Part shown: positions 1 to 8,389 of the stretch, piece after piece | How positions within the stretch are numbered: position 1 is the stretch's first letter | Layout: every line of letters begins with the position of its first letter | NCBI RefSeq assembly: GCF_035695185.1 | Contig: NZ_DASSES010000017.1 | Coordinates: 1 to 54,455 of the forward strand | From: Frateuria_A sp035695185 | GTDB taxonomy: Bacteria; Pseudomonadota; Gammaproteobacteria; Xanthomonadales; Rhodanobacteraceae | DNA length: 54,455 nt | Direction of reading: 5' to 3' | Program-made: the position numbers and the translations under genes | The notes under the pieces: model-generated | What the model saw: the letters and a program-made list of their open reading frames with translations, nothing else | Told to the model about the DNA's origin: nothing | The model's database searches: none

Positions 1-22
1 CAGCCATGCCTTGAGCCGATGG

Positions 23-52
23 CCGGGCCTCCCGCACGTGCGGGAGGCCCGG
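23..52 (-). terminator. Strong hairpin downstream of rplY
   Basis: A perfect 13-bp inverted repeat with an ACGT loop lies 6 bases after the rplY stop codon. On the minus strand it is not followed by a clear T-run, so it may act as a non-canonical terminator or as a 3' RNA-stabilising hairpin. Confidence 0.6.
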
Positions 53-58
53 AAAGGC

Positions 59-706
59 TTACTTCTTCTCGGCGGGCTTGGCTTCGCCTTCCGGCGCGGC
101 GGCTTCGGCGGCCGGCTCGGCTTCTTCCTTCACCGCATTGGCGGTGACCACGGCGATGTCGTGGTCCGCGCCCAGGTTCAGCGCCGGCAGGCTCACGCCC
201 TTGGGCAGCTTGACCTGCGACAGGTGGATGATGTCGCCGGGCTTGAGGTCGCCCAGGTCGAGCTCGATGAACTCCGGCAGGTTGCCCGGCAGGCAGGACA
301 CTTCCAGTTCGGTCAGGTTGTGCGAGATCACCACGCCGGAGGTCTTGCCGGCCGGGGACTTCTCCTGGTTGAGGAAGTGCAGCGGCACGTTCACGCGGAT
401 CGCTTCGTTCTCGTTCACGCGCAGGAAGTCCATGTGCAGCATCTGCTGCTTGAACGGGTGCTTCTGCCAGTCGCGCACCAGCACCTTCTGCACCTTGCCG
501 TCGACGTTCAGGTCGAGGATCGAGGAGAAGAACCACTCGTTCTTGGCGGCGAGCAGGATGGTGTTGTGCTCGATCTGGATGCTCTGCGGCGGCTGGTTCG
601 CGCCGTACACGACGGCAGGCACCATGGCGGCACGACGCAGGCGGCGGCTCGCACCTTTCCCCTCGTCGTTGCGGCTCTGGGCCTTGATTTCATGAGTCTG
701 GGCCAT
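59..706 (-). CDS. rplY: 50S ribosomal protein L25/general stress protein Ctc
   Basis: This is a 215-residue L25 of the long Ctc/TL5 type, which binds 5S rRNA in the large ribosomal subunit. An N-terminal L25 beta-barrel domain (about residues 1-95, with a basic GKGASRRLRR segment and VPAVVYG) is followed by a C-terminal TL5 domain (LEVSCLPGNLPEFIELDL). The tail is rich in Ala, Glu and Lys, as is usual in this family. The frame extends upstream, but the ATG at 706 (MAQTHEIKAQ) matches the family N-terminus and has a purine-rich site in front, so it was chosen. It lies 144 bases downstream of prs in the same direction; prs-rplY is a common gammaproteobacterial pair. The identification is secure. 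Confidence 0.97.
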   Translation of the reverse strand: MAQTHEIKAQSRNDEGKGASRRLRRAAMVPAVVYGANQPPQSIQIEHNTILLAAKNEWFFSSILDLNVDGKVQKVLVRDWQKHPFKQQMLHMDFLRVNENEAIRVNVPLHFLNQEKSPAGKTSGVVISHNLTELEVSCLPGNLPEFIELDLGDLKPGDIIHLSQVKLPKGVSLPALNLGADHDIAVVTANAVKEEAEPAAEAAAPEGEAKPAEKK

Positions 707-850
707 TGCTGTTACTACCTTGGTTGTGTTTGCCCGCCTCGCGACGGACAGGTGACTTCCCCGCGACCAGGGAAGCCCGTTACCTCCACGCGGCATCCAT
801 GCCGCGAAAAGCGAAGATCAAAAACCGCCCATCCTGGGCGGACTCTTAAC

Positions 851-1807
851 TCAGTCCACGTAAAGCGAACTCACCGACTCGCCGAAGGCGATGCGGCGAA
901 TGGTTTCGGCCAGCAGCTCGCCGACCGAGAGCTGGCGGATCTTGCTGCAGCCCTGCGCCTCGGGGCGCAGCGGCAGGGTGTTGGTGACCACCAGCTGGTC
1001 GAGCTGCGAGTTCTCGATGTTGCCGATCGCCGCGCCGGAGAGCACCGGGTGCACGCAGTAGGCGACCACCTTGCGCGCGCCACGCTCCTTCAGGGCCGCG
1101 GCCGCGGCGCACAGGGTGCCGGCGGTGTCCACGATGTCGTCGACCAGCACGCAGGTCTTGCCGTCGACCTCGCCGATGATGTTCATCACCGTGGCGACGT
1201 TGGCCTTCGGGCGACGCTTGTCGATGATCGCCAGGTCCGCGTCGTCCAGCCGCTTGGCGATCGCGCGGGCGCGCACCACGCCGCCGACGTCCGGGCTGAC
1301 CACGATGATGTCGTCCATCGAGTGGTTTCGCCAGATGTCCGCCAGCAGCAGCGGCGAGGCATAGACGTTGTCCACCGGGATATCGAAGAAGCCCTGGATC
1401 TGGTCGGCGTGCAGGTCCACCGTGAGCACGCGATCGACGCCCGCGGTGCCGATCAGCTTGGCCACCATCTTGGCGGTGATCGGCACGCGCGCCGAGCGCG
1501 GGCGGCGATCCTGCCGGGCGTAGCCGAAATACGGCATCACCGCGGTGACGGTGGCGGCCGAGGCGCGCTTGAGGGCGTCGACCAGGGCGAGCATCTCGAT
1601 CAGGTTCTCCGCGCTCGGCGCGCCGGTCGGCTGCAGTACGAACACTTCCTGGCGGCGGACGTTCTCCTCGATCTCGATCTGCACCTCGCCGTCGCTGAAC
1701 TTGCCGACCAGCGCCTTGCCCAGCGGCACGCCGAGTCGCTGCGCGACGTCCTCGGCCAGGGCGCGGTGGGCATTGCCGGTGAAGAGCATCGGGGTGGACG
1801 TATCCAC
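851..1807 (-). CDS. prs: Ribose-phosphate pyrophosphokinase (PRPP synthetase)
   Basis: This 318-residue cytosolic enzyme transfers pyrophosphate from ATP to ribose 5-phosphate, giving PRPP for purine, pyrimidine, NAD, His and Trp synthesis. Visible signatures are the N-terminal FTGNAHRALAEDVAQRLG segment, the ATP-site stretch FGYARQDRR, the metal/ribose-phosphate region VDLHADQIQGFF and the PRPP loop VDDIVDTAGT near the C-terminal third. The length is typical of class I PRPP synthetases. The start is GTG at 1805-1807, preceded by TGAGGAAT as ribosome binding site. The gene lies directly downstream of tRNA-Gln and ispE, as in other gammaproteobacteria, and upstream of rplY. Confidence 0.98.
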   Translation of the reverse strand: MDTSTPMLFTGNAHRALAEDVAQRLGVPLGKALVGKFSDGEVQIEIEENVRRQEVFVLQPTGAPSAENLIEMLALVDALKRASAATVTAVMPYFGYARQDRRPRSARVPITAKMVAKLIGTAGVDRVLTVDLHADQIQGFFDIPVDNVYASPLLLADIWRNHSMDDIIVVSPDVGGVVRARAIAKRLDDADLAIIDKRRPKANVATVMNIIGEVDGKTCVLVDDIVDTAGTLCAAAAALKERGARKVVAYCVHPVLSGAAIGNIENSQLDQLVVTNTLPLRPEAQGCSKIRQLSVGELLAETIRRIAFGESVSSLYVD

Positions 1808-1836
1808 GTGGATTCCTCAGTAAGCCATTTTTGGAA

Positions 1837-1913
1837 TGGCTGGGGCGGCAGGATTCGAACCTGCGCATGCGGGAATCAAAATCCCGTGCCTTAACCAGCT
1901 TGGCGACGCCCCA
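1837..1913 (-). tRNA. tRNA-Gln (TTG anticodon)
   Basis: On the minus strand a full cloverleaf can be drawn. The acceptor TGGGGCG pairs with CGCCCCA. The anticodon stem CGGGA/TCCCG encloses the loop TTTTGAT, giving anticodon TTG (Gln), and the T-arm contains GGTTCGAATCC. A discriminator G (1840) is followed by an encoded CCA (1837-1839). The gene lies between ispE and prs, a conserved position in gammaproteobacteria. No integrase or duplicated tRNA end was seen, so it is not serving as an obvious integration site here. Confidence 0.97.
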
Positions 1914-1955
1914 GTGTTTCGTTTGCAGGCCGTCGTCCTGACCACCTGTCGTTTG

Positions 1956-3362
1956 CTATGCCCGCAACGGCTGCCCTGGCAGCGCGGCCCTGTCGCGATG
2001 GCGCGCCAGGGTTCGCTGCAGGGGCGAGACCTCCACCCCCGCGGCCAGCTGCGCCGCGAACGCCGGAGGACACTGCCGCACCACCTTCCGCGCCTGAGCG
2101 AGCGAGGCGGCCTCCAGGAACACGCACCCTCCGCTGCCGGAAAGCCGGGCGCGGCCGAACCGCGAGAGCCAGTCCAGCGCCGCGGCCACCCTGGGGTGTC
2201 GCGCGCGCACGACCGGCTCGAACGCGTTTTCCGCCGTTTCGCCGGAAGCAAAGGACGAAATTGTGGCCGGCGGTGCATTTCGTGTCAATTCAGGCGCTTG
2301 AAACAGGGCCCCGGTGGGCACGTGTTCGCCCGGGTCGAGTACCACGTACCAGCGCCTGGGCAGCGCGATGGGCGTGAGCCGCTCGCCCACGCCCTCCGCC
2401 CAGGCCGAACGCCCCCGCACGAACACCGGGACGTCGGCGCCGAGGCGGTGCGCCAGGCTGGCCAGCGCATCTTCGTCGAGGCCACAACCCCACAGGTGGT
2501 TGAGCGCGACCAGCGCCGTCGCGGCATCCGAACTGCCGCCACCCAGCCCGCCGCCCATCGGGATGCGCTTGTCCACCGCGATGTCCGCGCCCGGCGCCCC
2601 GCCGGCGTGTGCCTGCAGCAGGCGCGCGGCGCGCACCACCAGGTCAGCTTCGGCCGGCACGCCAGGCACCTCGTTCACGCGCACGATGGCGCCGTCCTGG
2701 CGCACCCGCAGGCGCAGTTCGTCGCCCCAGTCGAGCAGCCGGAACACGGTCTGCAGATCATGGTAGCCATCGTCACGACGGCCGACGATGCGCAGGAACA
2801 GGTTGAGCTTGGCGGGCGCGGGCCAGGCGCTCCAGGCCGTGACCGAAGGCGCGGGAAGGCCCCGCGACATGAACACGCGCAGGTCGTCGGGAAACCCGTT
2901 CTCGCGATCGCGCTCGCGGGCACGGGCAAGCGCCGGGTCGGCCTTGTCGACCACCGTGAACCCATGCCTGGCATAGAACGGCGCGTTCCATGGCACGTCG
3001 CCCAGCGTGCCCAGGTCCACGCGCCGGTAGCCGGCCTCGCTCGCCCAGGTGCAGGCATGCTCGAGCAAGGCGGCACCGATCCCGCGGCGACCGCGCGAGG
3101 GCAGCACGTCGATCTCGGCGATCTCCACCGCACCCTCGCCCGCGCCGTCCTGCAGCCACACGAAACCGACCGGCACGCCCTCCTCCAGGGCCACCCACAC
3201 CAGGCCGCGCGCGATCGCGACCTCGAGCAGCTCGGGCGGGACCGGCATCGCGGCGTAGGTACCCCACGCGCGATGGCCGCGGAACAGCTCCACCGCCGCA
3301 CGCTCGATAGCGCACAACGCGGACGCCTGCGCCACCGAGGCGCGCGCGATGGTCACCGCCAC
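1956..3362 (-). CDS. ispE: GNAT acetyltransferase fused to IspE (CDP-ME kinase)
   Basis: One 468-codon frame encodes two domains. Residues about 1-168 are a GNAT N-acetyltransferase with the acetyl-CoA loop RGRRGIGAAL (residues 90-99) and a final strand RVFMSRGL. Residues about 175-468 are IspE, the GHMP kinase that phosphorylates CDP-methylerythritol in the MEP isoprenoid pathway. The kinase begins WPAPAKLNLFLRI and has the ATP loop PMGGGLGGGSSDAAT and a C-terminal LSGSGGCVF motif. The start is GTG at 3360-3362, only 4 bases after the lolB stop. The only Met near the junction (codon 2868-2870) lies inside the last GNAT strand and lacks a ribosome binding site, which favours one fused polypeptide. 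IspE made separately from that internal ATG remains possible. The acetyltransferase substrate is unknown. Confidence 0.93.
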   Translation of the reverse strand: MAVTIARASVAQASALCAIERAAVELFRGHRAWGTYAAMPVPPELLEVAIARGLVWVALEEGVPVGFVWLQDGAGEGAVEIAEIDVLPSRGRRGIGAALLEHACTWASEAGYRRVDLGTLGDVPWNAPFYARHGFTVVDKADPALARARERDRENGFPDDLRVFMSRGLPAPSVTAWSAWPAPAKLNLFLRIVGRRDDGYHDLQTVFRLLDWGDELRLRVRQDGAIVRVNEVPGVPAEADLVVRAARLLQAHAGGAPGADIAVDKRIPMGGGLGGGSSDAATALVALNHLWGCGLDEDALASLAHRLGADVPVFVRGRSAWAEGVGERLTPIALPRRWYVVLDPGEHVPTGALFQAPELTRNAPPATISSFASGETAENAFEPVVRARHPRVAAALDWLSRFGRARLSGSGGCVFLEAASLAQARKVVRQCPPAFAAQLAAGVEVSPLQRTLARHRDRAALPGQPLRA

Positions 3363-3366
3363 GGGG

Positions 3367-3996
3367 TCAGCGTCCGCAGTCGGCGCAGGGCGCCGGGCCG
3401 AGCTGGAAGGTGTCGATCGACAGCTTGACCTTGTACGGCGGCCGGCTGGCGAAGACCTTCTGCGGCAGCGGCGGCTGGTGGGCCAGGTCCCAGGCGCGGT
3501 AATCCACCGTCCAGCCGTCCTGGTTCAGCAGCGAGGGCAGGTCGTGTTCGCCGAAGCGCAGCCCGGCGCTTGTACCGGCTGCACGCAGGCCCAGCACCCA
3601 GGCGCGCAGGTCGTCCAGCGGCACCTCCCAGCCCAGCGCCTTGCGCATCAGGGCCTCGGCGTCGGGACCCCGCAGCGGGCCGCCCTCGACCCCCTCCAGC
3701 AGCGCACCCTGCGGGCCGCCGCTCAGGCGGAAGCTCTTGCCGGTGATCGGCGCGCGCAGTTCGAAGTCGTAACGCTCGCCATCCTGCATCCAGCGCAGGC
3801 TGCCGCTGCCCCCGTCGTGCCCGTCGGACACGGCCAGATGGCCTTCCAGCGTCCACTGCCGCACGTCCGCCAACTGGCGTTCGCGGGCCGACTGCGCGGC
3901 AAGTGCCGCTTCGTCGGCCGGCCTGCGCACCGGGACCGGCGCGCAGGCGGCCAGCAGCAGGCCGGCCGCCGCGGCCAGAAAAAGGAGCCGCCTCAT
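3367..3996 (-). CDS. lolB: Outer membrane lipoprotein insertion protein LolB
   Basis: This 209-residue lipoprotein receives lipoproteins from periplasmic LolA and inserts them in the outer membrane. It starts with a short signal peptide and a lipobox LLLAAC (Cys18). It then shows the LolB pattern of WTLEGHLAVSDG, a WMQDGERYDFELRAPITG strand block, AEALMRKALGWEVPLDDLRAWVLG and a C-terminal KVKLSIDTFQLG. The ATG at 3994-3996 overlaps the stop of the upstream TPR lipoprotein gene (ATGA), and the gene runs on to the GNAT-IspE gene after 4 bases, so the three are probably translated from one mRNA. The lolB-ispE order is conserved in gammaproteobacteria. Confidence 0.95.
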   Translation of the reverse strand: MRRLLFLAAAAGLLLAACAPVPVRRPADEAALAAQSARERQLADVRQWTLEGHLAVSDGHDGGSGSLRWMQDGERYDFELRAPITGKSFRLSGGPQGALLEGVEGGPLRGPDAEALMRKALGWEVPLDDLRAWVLGLRAAGTSAGLRFGEHDLPSLLNQDGWTVDYRAWDLAHQPPLPQKVFASRPPYKVKLSIDTFQLGPAPCADCGR

Positions 3997-5741
3997 GGCT
4001 CGAGTCGCCGCAGCGTGTCGCGCAGGCTGGCGTTGCGCGGGTCGATCTTGCGCACCTGGTCGAACACGTGCCGGGCATCCTGGCGCTGGCCGAGCTTCCA
4101 CAGCACCTCGCCCAGATGCACGCCGACGTCGGCGTCCTTCGCCTCGCTCCATGCCTGGCGCAACGTGCGCGCGGCCTCGTCCAGGTGGCCCAGGCGGTAC
4201 TGCAGCCAGCCCCAGGAGTCGGCGATCGCCGGATCGTGCGGCTTGGCGGCACGGGCGACCTCGATCAGCCGCTTCGCCTCGGGCAGGTCGCGGCCGGCGT
4301 CGGCCAGCGTGTAGCCCAGCGCATTGCTGGCATCGACGTCGTTCGGCTTGATCTTCAGCAGGTGGTGGAAGTCGGCCACCGCCTGGTCGGTCCTGCCCGC
4401 CTCGGCGTAGGCCAGGCCACGGCCGTACAACAGGCCAGGCTCGTCGGGCAGCACCTGCAGGGCGTGGTCATAGGCCTTGGCCGCCTGGAGGAAGTGCCCC
4501 TCGCGCATGTAGAGCTCGGCGTCGGCCTGCCAGGCGCGGCGCAATTCCTCGGGCTGGTCGAGATAAGCCGTTTCCAGCTGTTCCAGCAATGCATGGGCGT
4601 CGTCCACCTTGCCCTGCGTGTGCAGGATCACCGCACTGCGCAGGTCGGCATCGAAGGCGTGCGGGTCGTCATCACCCACCTGGTCGTACCAGCCCAGTGC
4701 CTCGCCGTCGCGGTCCTGCATCTCGGCCAGCTGGCCGAGCAGGAACGCGCTGCCGGCGCGCACGCCGGCCGGAGCCCGCCTGAGTTCACCGTAGAGCCTG
4801 GCTATGGCCTTCTCGTCGTGGGCCTGTGCGGCCAATCCGGCGCGCAGTGCGTAGGTCTCGGCACTCTGCGGGCCCTTGTCCAGCAACCTGGCGGCCGCCT
4901 GGTAGTCGCCACCCTGGCTGAGCAGGCTGGCATAGGTCAGCCGCAGGTGCACGTTGCCCGGGGCACGACCCAGCGCCTGCCTGAGCAATCCGCTGGCGCC
5001 CTGCCTGTCGCCGGCCTTGAACTTCATCTGGGCCGCCCAGGCATAGGTCTCGGTGCTGTGGAAACGCGCCACCGCGGCATCGGCCACCTGCATGGCGTAC
5101 CGGGAACGGCCCAGCTTTTCGCCCAGCTCGCTCATCGCCAGCCAGGCCTGCGGGTCGGCCGGCAGCCGTTCGGGCGTGGCCAGGGCCTCGAGCAGTTGCC
5201 CCGCCTGCGCCGGGTCGCGCGCGCCGAGCAGGGCGCGACCGAAACGGCGCCAGGCATGCGGGTCGCCGCTTCCGAGCAGGCGCTCCAGCTGCGCGCGCGC
5301 GTTGGCGGTGTCGCCGGTGGACAGCGCCAGCTCGGCGCGGGCCTGGGCCAGGTCCGCCACGCCGGCGCCGAGCGCCTGCCAGCGGTCGATGGCCCGCTGC
5401 GCGCCGGCGCTGTCGTGCACCGCCAGCGCGAGCTCCACCGCCCGCTGGGCGACCTTGGGGTCGCGGGAGAGCGCCATCGCCCGGGTGTAGTGGGCCGAAG
5501 CGCCCTCGAGGTCGTTATGGGTCAGCGCCATCTCGCCGGCCAGGAGTTGCGCCAGCACGTCGTGTTCGGCATCCGGGGTGACGACCGTCAGCCGGTCCAG
5601 TGGCTGACGGGGAGCCGGCGCCGGGGTCTTGCCACCGGGCAGGCTGGCGCACGCGGCCAGGCCCAGCGCACAACCGGCCGCGCTTGCAAAATGCCGCAGT
5701 TGCTTGAACTTGCCCTTCACGCTCAGCACACTAGTCCTCAT
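3993..5741 (-). CDS. TPR-repeat lipoprotein upstream of lolB
   Basis: This is a 582-residue lipoprotein: a basic N-terminus and hydrophobic stretch end in the lipobox LGLAAC (Cys31), followed by a proline-rich linker. The rest is helical repeats of tetratricopeptide type, for example AEMALTHNDLEGASAHYTRA near the N-terminus and YGRGLAYAEAGRTDQAVADF and ADSWGWLQYRLGHLDEA near the C-terminus. It probably acts as a scaffold in the envelope; its partner is unknown. The stop overlaps the lolB start by 4 bases, and TPR lipoproteins often stand next to lolB in Xanthomonadales. It diverges from hemA, with a 96-bp shared promoter region. Confidence 0.85.
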   Translation of the reverse strand: MRTSVLSVKGKFKQLRHFASAAGCALGLAACASLPGGKTPAPAPRQPLDRLTVVTPDAEHDVLAQLLAGEMALTHNDLEGASAHYTRAMALSRDPKVAQRAVELALAVHDSAGAQRAIDRWQALGAGVADLAQARAELALSTGDTANARAQLERLLGSGDPHAWRRFGRALLGARDPAQAGQLLEALATPERLPADPQAWLAMSELGEKLGRSRYAMQVADAAVARFHSTETYAWAAQMKFKAGDRQGASGLLRQALGRAPGNVHLRLTYASLLSQGGDYQAAARLLDKGPQSAETYALRAGLAAQAHDEKAIARLYGELRRAPAGVRAGSAFLLGQLAEMQDRDGEALGWYDQVGDDDPHAFDADLRSAVILHTQGKVDDAHALLEQLETAYLDQPEELRRAWQADAELYMREGHFLQAAKAYDHALQVLPDEPGLLYGRGLAYAEAGRTDQAVADFHHLLKIKPNDVDASNALGYTLADAGRDLPEAKRLIEVARAAKPHDPAIADSWGWLQYRLGHLDEAARTLRQAWSEAKDADVGVHLGEVLWKLGQRQDARHVFDQVRKIDPRNASLRDTLRRLEP

Positions 5742-5837
5742 CCCATCGTCCGTCCGGCCCGTACCTGATCGCGCCCGGTACCGAAAGCTTAGCCTACGCC
5801 GCCGCGGATACCCCGTCGTCAATTCGCACTCCACGCC

Positions 5838-7109
5838 ATGCCGCTGATCGCCCTCGGGCTCAATCACCTCACCGCGCCGGTCAGCCTGCGCGAACAGGTG
5901 GCGTTCGACGCGGACGCCGCGGGTGAAGCGCTGCGCGAGCTGCGGGCCGAACCGGGCGTCGAGGAGGCGCTGATCCTTTCCACCTGCAACCGCACCGAGC
6001 TGTACGTCGGCGTGGCCGCGGGTGCCGAGCAGGCGCCGCAGGCATGGCTCAACCGCCACCACCGCTTGACCCCGGGCAAGCTGGACGAGTTCCTCTACCG
6101 GCATGACGAGGACGCGGCCGTGCGCCACATGTTCCGCGTCGCCACCGGACTGGACTCGATGGTGCTGGGCGAACCGCAGATCCTGGGCCAGGTCAAGGAC
6201 GCCTACCAGCTCGCGCGCGAGGCGCGGGCACTGGGCGCGCCACTGGACCGCCTGCTGCAGCACACCTTCGCCGTGGCCAAGCGCGTGCGCACCGATACGC
6301 GGATCGGCGCGCACACGGTATCGGTGGCGTTCACGGCGGTGCGACTGGCCGAACAGGTGTTCACCGACCTCAAGCAGGCCTGCGTGCTGCTGATCGGCGC
6401 CGGCGACACCATCGAGCTGGCGGCACGCCACCTGGTGGACAAGCAGGTCAGCCGCCTGATCGTGGCCAACCGCACGCTGGAAAACGCACAGGAGCTTGCC
6501 GGCCGCTACGGCGGGTACGCCATCGCCCTGGCCGACCTGCCCCAGCACCTGGCCGAGGCCGACATCGTGATTTCCTCCACCGCCGCACGGCAGCCGGTGG
6601 TGACGCGGCCGATGGTCGAACGGGCGGTGGCGGCGCGCAAGCGCAAGCCGATGTTCATGGTCGACATCGCGGTGCCCCGCGACATCGATCCCCAGATCGC
6701 TTCGCTGGAGGATGTCTATCTCTATGCGATCGACGACCTGCAGCAGGTGATCGACGAGAACCGCCGCTCCCGCGAAGCCGCGGCGCGCGAGGCCGAGACG
6801 ATCATCGACCTGCAGGTCGACCGCTACATGGCCTGGCGTCGTGCGCTGACGCTGCGCAACCCGGCGATCGACCTGCGCCAGCACGCCGAACGTTACCGCG
6901 ACGAAGTGCTCCTCAAGGCGCAGGCGATGCTTGCCCGCGGCAAGTCGCCCGACGAGGCGCTGGCCTTCCTCGCCAACACGCTGACCAACAAGCTGCTGCA
7001 CCACCCCAGCGCGCGCCTGCGCGAGGCGGCGCTCAATGGCGACCTGGACCTGCTGCACGCGGCCGGGCGGCTGTACGGCGAGTCCGACGCCGAGTCCCGG
7101 GACGAGTAG
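5838..7109 (+). CDS. hemA: Glutamyl-tRNA reductase
   Basis: This 423-residue enzyme reduces glutamyl-tRNA(Glu) to glutamate-1-semialdehyde with NADPH, the first committed step of C5 tetrapyrrole synthesis. The N-terminal domain contains the catalytic cysteine in STCNRTELY (Cys50). The motif DSMVLGEPQILGQVKDAYQ follows. The NADPH domain has VLLIGAGDTIELAARHL, and a helical dimerisation domain rich in LRNPAIDLRQHAERYRDE closes the protein. The length fits the family. It is transcribed away from the lolB operon and followed 81 bases later by prfA, the usual hemA-prfA order. Confidence 0.97.
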   Translation: MPLIALGLNHLTAPVSLREQVAFDADAAGEALRELRAEPGVEEALILSTCNRTELYVGVAAGAEQAPQAWLNRHHRLTPGKLDEFLYRHDEDAAVRHMFRVATGLDSMVLGEPQILGQVKDAYQLAREARALGAPLDRLLQHTFAVAKRVRTDTRIGAHTVSVAFTAVRLAEQVFTDLKQACVLLIGAGDTIELAARHLVDKQVSRLIVANRTLENAQELAGRYGGYAIALADLPQHLAEADIVISSTAARQPVVTRPMVERAVAARKRKPMFMVDIAVPRDIDPQIASLEDVYLYAIDDLQQVIDENRRSREAAAREAETIIDLQVDRYMAWRRALTLRNPAIDLRQHAERYRDEVLLKAQAMLARGKSPDEALAFLANTLTNKLLHHPSARLREAALNGDLDLLHAAGRLYGESDAESRDE

Positions 7110-7190
7110 CGAGGGCGGCTGGCTGCCGCATCCCGCCCCCGTGAGCCGGCGCATGCCGGTCCCTGCCCACTCGTGCCACCCTAGTCGCCC

Positions 7191-8267
7191 ATGACCCCAT
7201 CGATCCGCCGCAAACTCGAGTCGCTGGCCGAGCGCCACGAGGAAATCGGCCTTCTGCTGGCCCAGCCGGACGTGCTCGCCGACGCCGGCCGCTTCCGCGA
7301 ACTGTCGCGCGAGTACGCGCAGATCGAGCCGGTGGCCGCCGCCCTGCGCGAGCACGACGGTGCCGAGCGGGAGCTCGCCCAGACGCGCGCCATGCTGGCC
7401 GACCCGGAACTGCGTGAGATGGCCGCCGACGACGTCGCGCGGCTCGAGGCGCGCCTGGCCGAGCTCGACGGCGAATTGCAGATCCTGCTGCTGCCGAAGG
7501 ACCCGCGCGACGAAGCCAACCTGTTCCTCGAGGTGCGCGCCGGTACGGGGGGCGACGAGGCGGCCCTGTTCGCCGGCGACCTCTTCCGCATGTATGCACG
7601 CTACGCCGAGCGGCGCCGCTGGCACGTCGAGGTCCTGAGCGAGAGCACCGGCGAACATGGCGGCTACAAGGAGATCGTCGCGCGCATCGAGGGCAAGGGC
7701 GCCTATTCGCGCCTCAAGTTCGAGTCGGGCACGCATCGCGTGCAGCGGGTGCCGGAGACCGAATCGCAGGGCCGCATCCACACGTCGGCCGCGACCGTGG
7801 CGATCCTGCCGGAGGTGGACGAGATCGAGGACATCGAGATCAACCCGGCCGACCTGAAGACCGATACCTTCCGTGCGTCGGGCGCCGGCGGCCAGCACGT
7901 CAACAAGACCGATTCGGCCATCCGCATCACCCACCTGCCGACCGGCATCGTGGTCGAATGCCAGGACGAGCGCAGCCAGCACAAGAACCGCGCGCGCGCC
8001 CTTTCCCTGCTGAAGGCGCGGCTGCTGGACGAAGCGCAGAGCAAGCAGGCCGCCGCCCAGGCGCAGGAGCGCCGCCTGCAGGTGGGTTCGGGCGATCGCA
8101 GCCAGCGCATTCGCACCTACAACTTCCCGCAGGGCCGGATCACCGACCACCGCGTCAACCTCACCCTGTACCGTCTGCCCGAGGTGCTCGCGGGGGACCT
8201 GGACGAACTGGTCGACACGCTCACGCGCGAACACCAGGCCGACGAGCTCAAGAGCCTGGCCTCATGA
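7191..8267 (+). CDS. prfA: Peptide chain release factor 1
   Basis: This is a 358-residue class I release factor that reads UAA/UAG stop codons and triggers peptide release. The codon-recognition tripeptide P188-E-T190 sits in RVPETESQGRIHTSA. The universal GGQ motif is at residues 233-235 in SGAGGQHVNKTDSA, the site normally methylated by PrmC. RAGTGGDEAALFAGDLFRMY marks domain 2. The prmC gene that often follows prfA is not found here; an unrelated SPINDLY-type transferase lies downstream instead. Confidence 0.98.
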   Translation: MTPSIRRKLESLAERHEEIGLLLAQPDVLADAGRFRELSREYAQIEPVAAALREHDGAERELAQTRAMLADPELREMAADDVARLEARLAELDGELQILLLPKDPRDEANLFLEVRAGTGGDEAALFAGDLFRMYARYAERRRWHVEVLSESTGEHGGYKEIVARIEGKGAYSRLKFESGTHRVQRVPETESQGRIHTSAATVAILPEVDEIEDIEINPADLKTDTFRASGAGGQHVNKTDSAIRITHLPTGIVVECQDERSQHKNRARALSLLKARLLDEAQSKQAAAQAQERRLQVGSGDRSQRIRTYNFPQGRITDHRVNLTLYRLPEVLAGDLDELVDTLTREHQADELKSLAS

Positions 8268-8311
8268 CGCCCTGCCTGGCGCAGTCCGCGCCAACCGGAG
8301 AGGAACCCGCG

Positions 8312-8389
8312 ATGCACGACTCGCACCAGCGCCAGGTACCAGCAGCTGGCGGTTATCCGATGACGACGCGGGGCACCATCCGGCGATGA
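8312..8389 (+). CDS. Possible 25-residue leader peptide
   Basis: A short frame (MHDSHQRQVPAAGG..., 25 codons) is preceded by a very good ribosome binding site (GGAGAGGAA, 7 bases before the ATG). Its stop codon overlaps the ATG of the following transferase gene (ATGA). The downstream ATG itself has only a weak binding site, so translational coupling is plausible. There is no hydrophobic segment and no recognisable family. Chance occurrence in the 118-bp gap cannot be ruled out. Confidence 0.35.
   Translation: MHDSHQRQVPAAGGYPMTTRGTIRR

Noticed and set aside
1837..1913. tRNA-Gln as attachment site of an integrated element
   Set aside because: No integrase, no repeated tRNA fragment and flanking genes in conserved order.
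2868..2870. Internal ATG as independent start of ispE
   Set aside because: It lies within the last strand of the GNAT domain and lacks a ribosome binding site. The fused reading is preferred, though the internal start is not excluded.
3993..8234. A very long minus-strand open frame (over 1400 codons) covering hemA and prfA
   Set aside because: Only its last 582 codons (TPR lipoprotein) look like protein. The rest is antisense to two certain genes, has odd composition and reflects high GC content.
8268..8385. Search for prmC after prfA
   Set aside because: No NPPY-containing methyltransferase frame is present; the next gene is the SPINDLY-type transferase.
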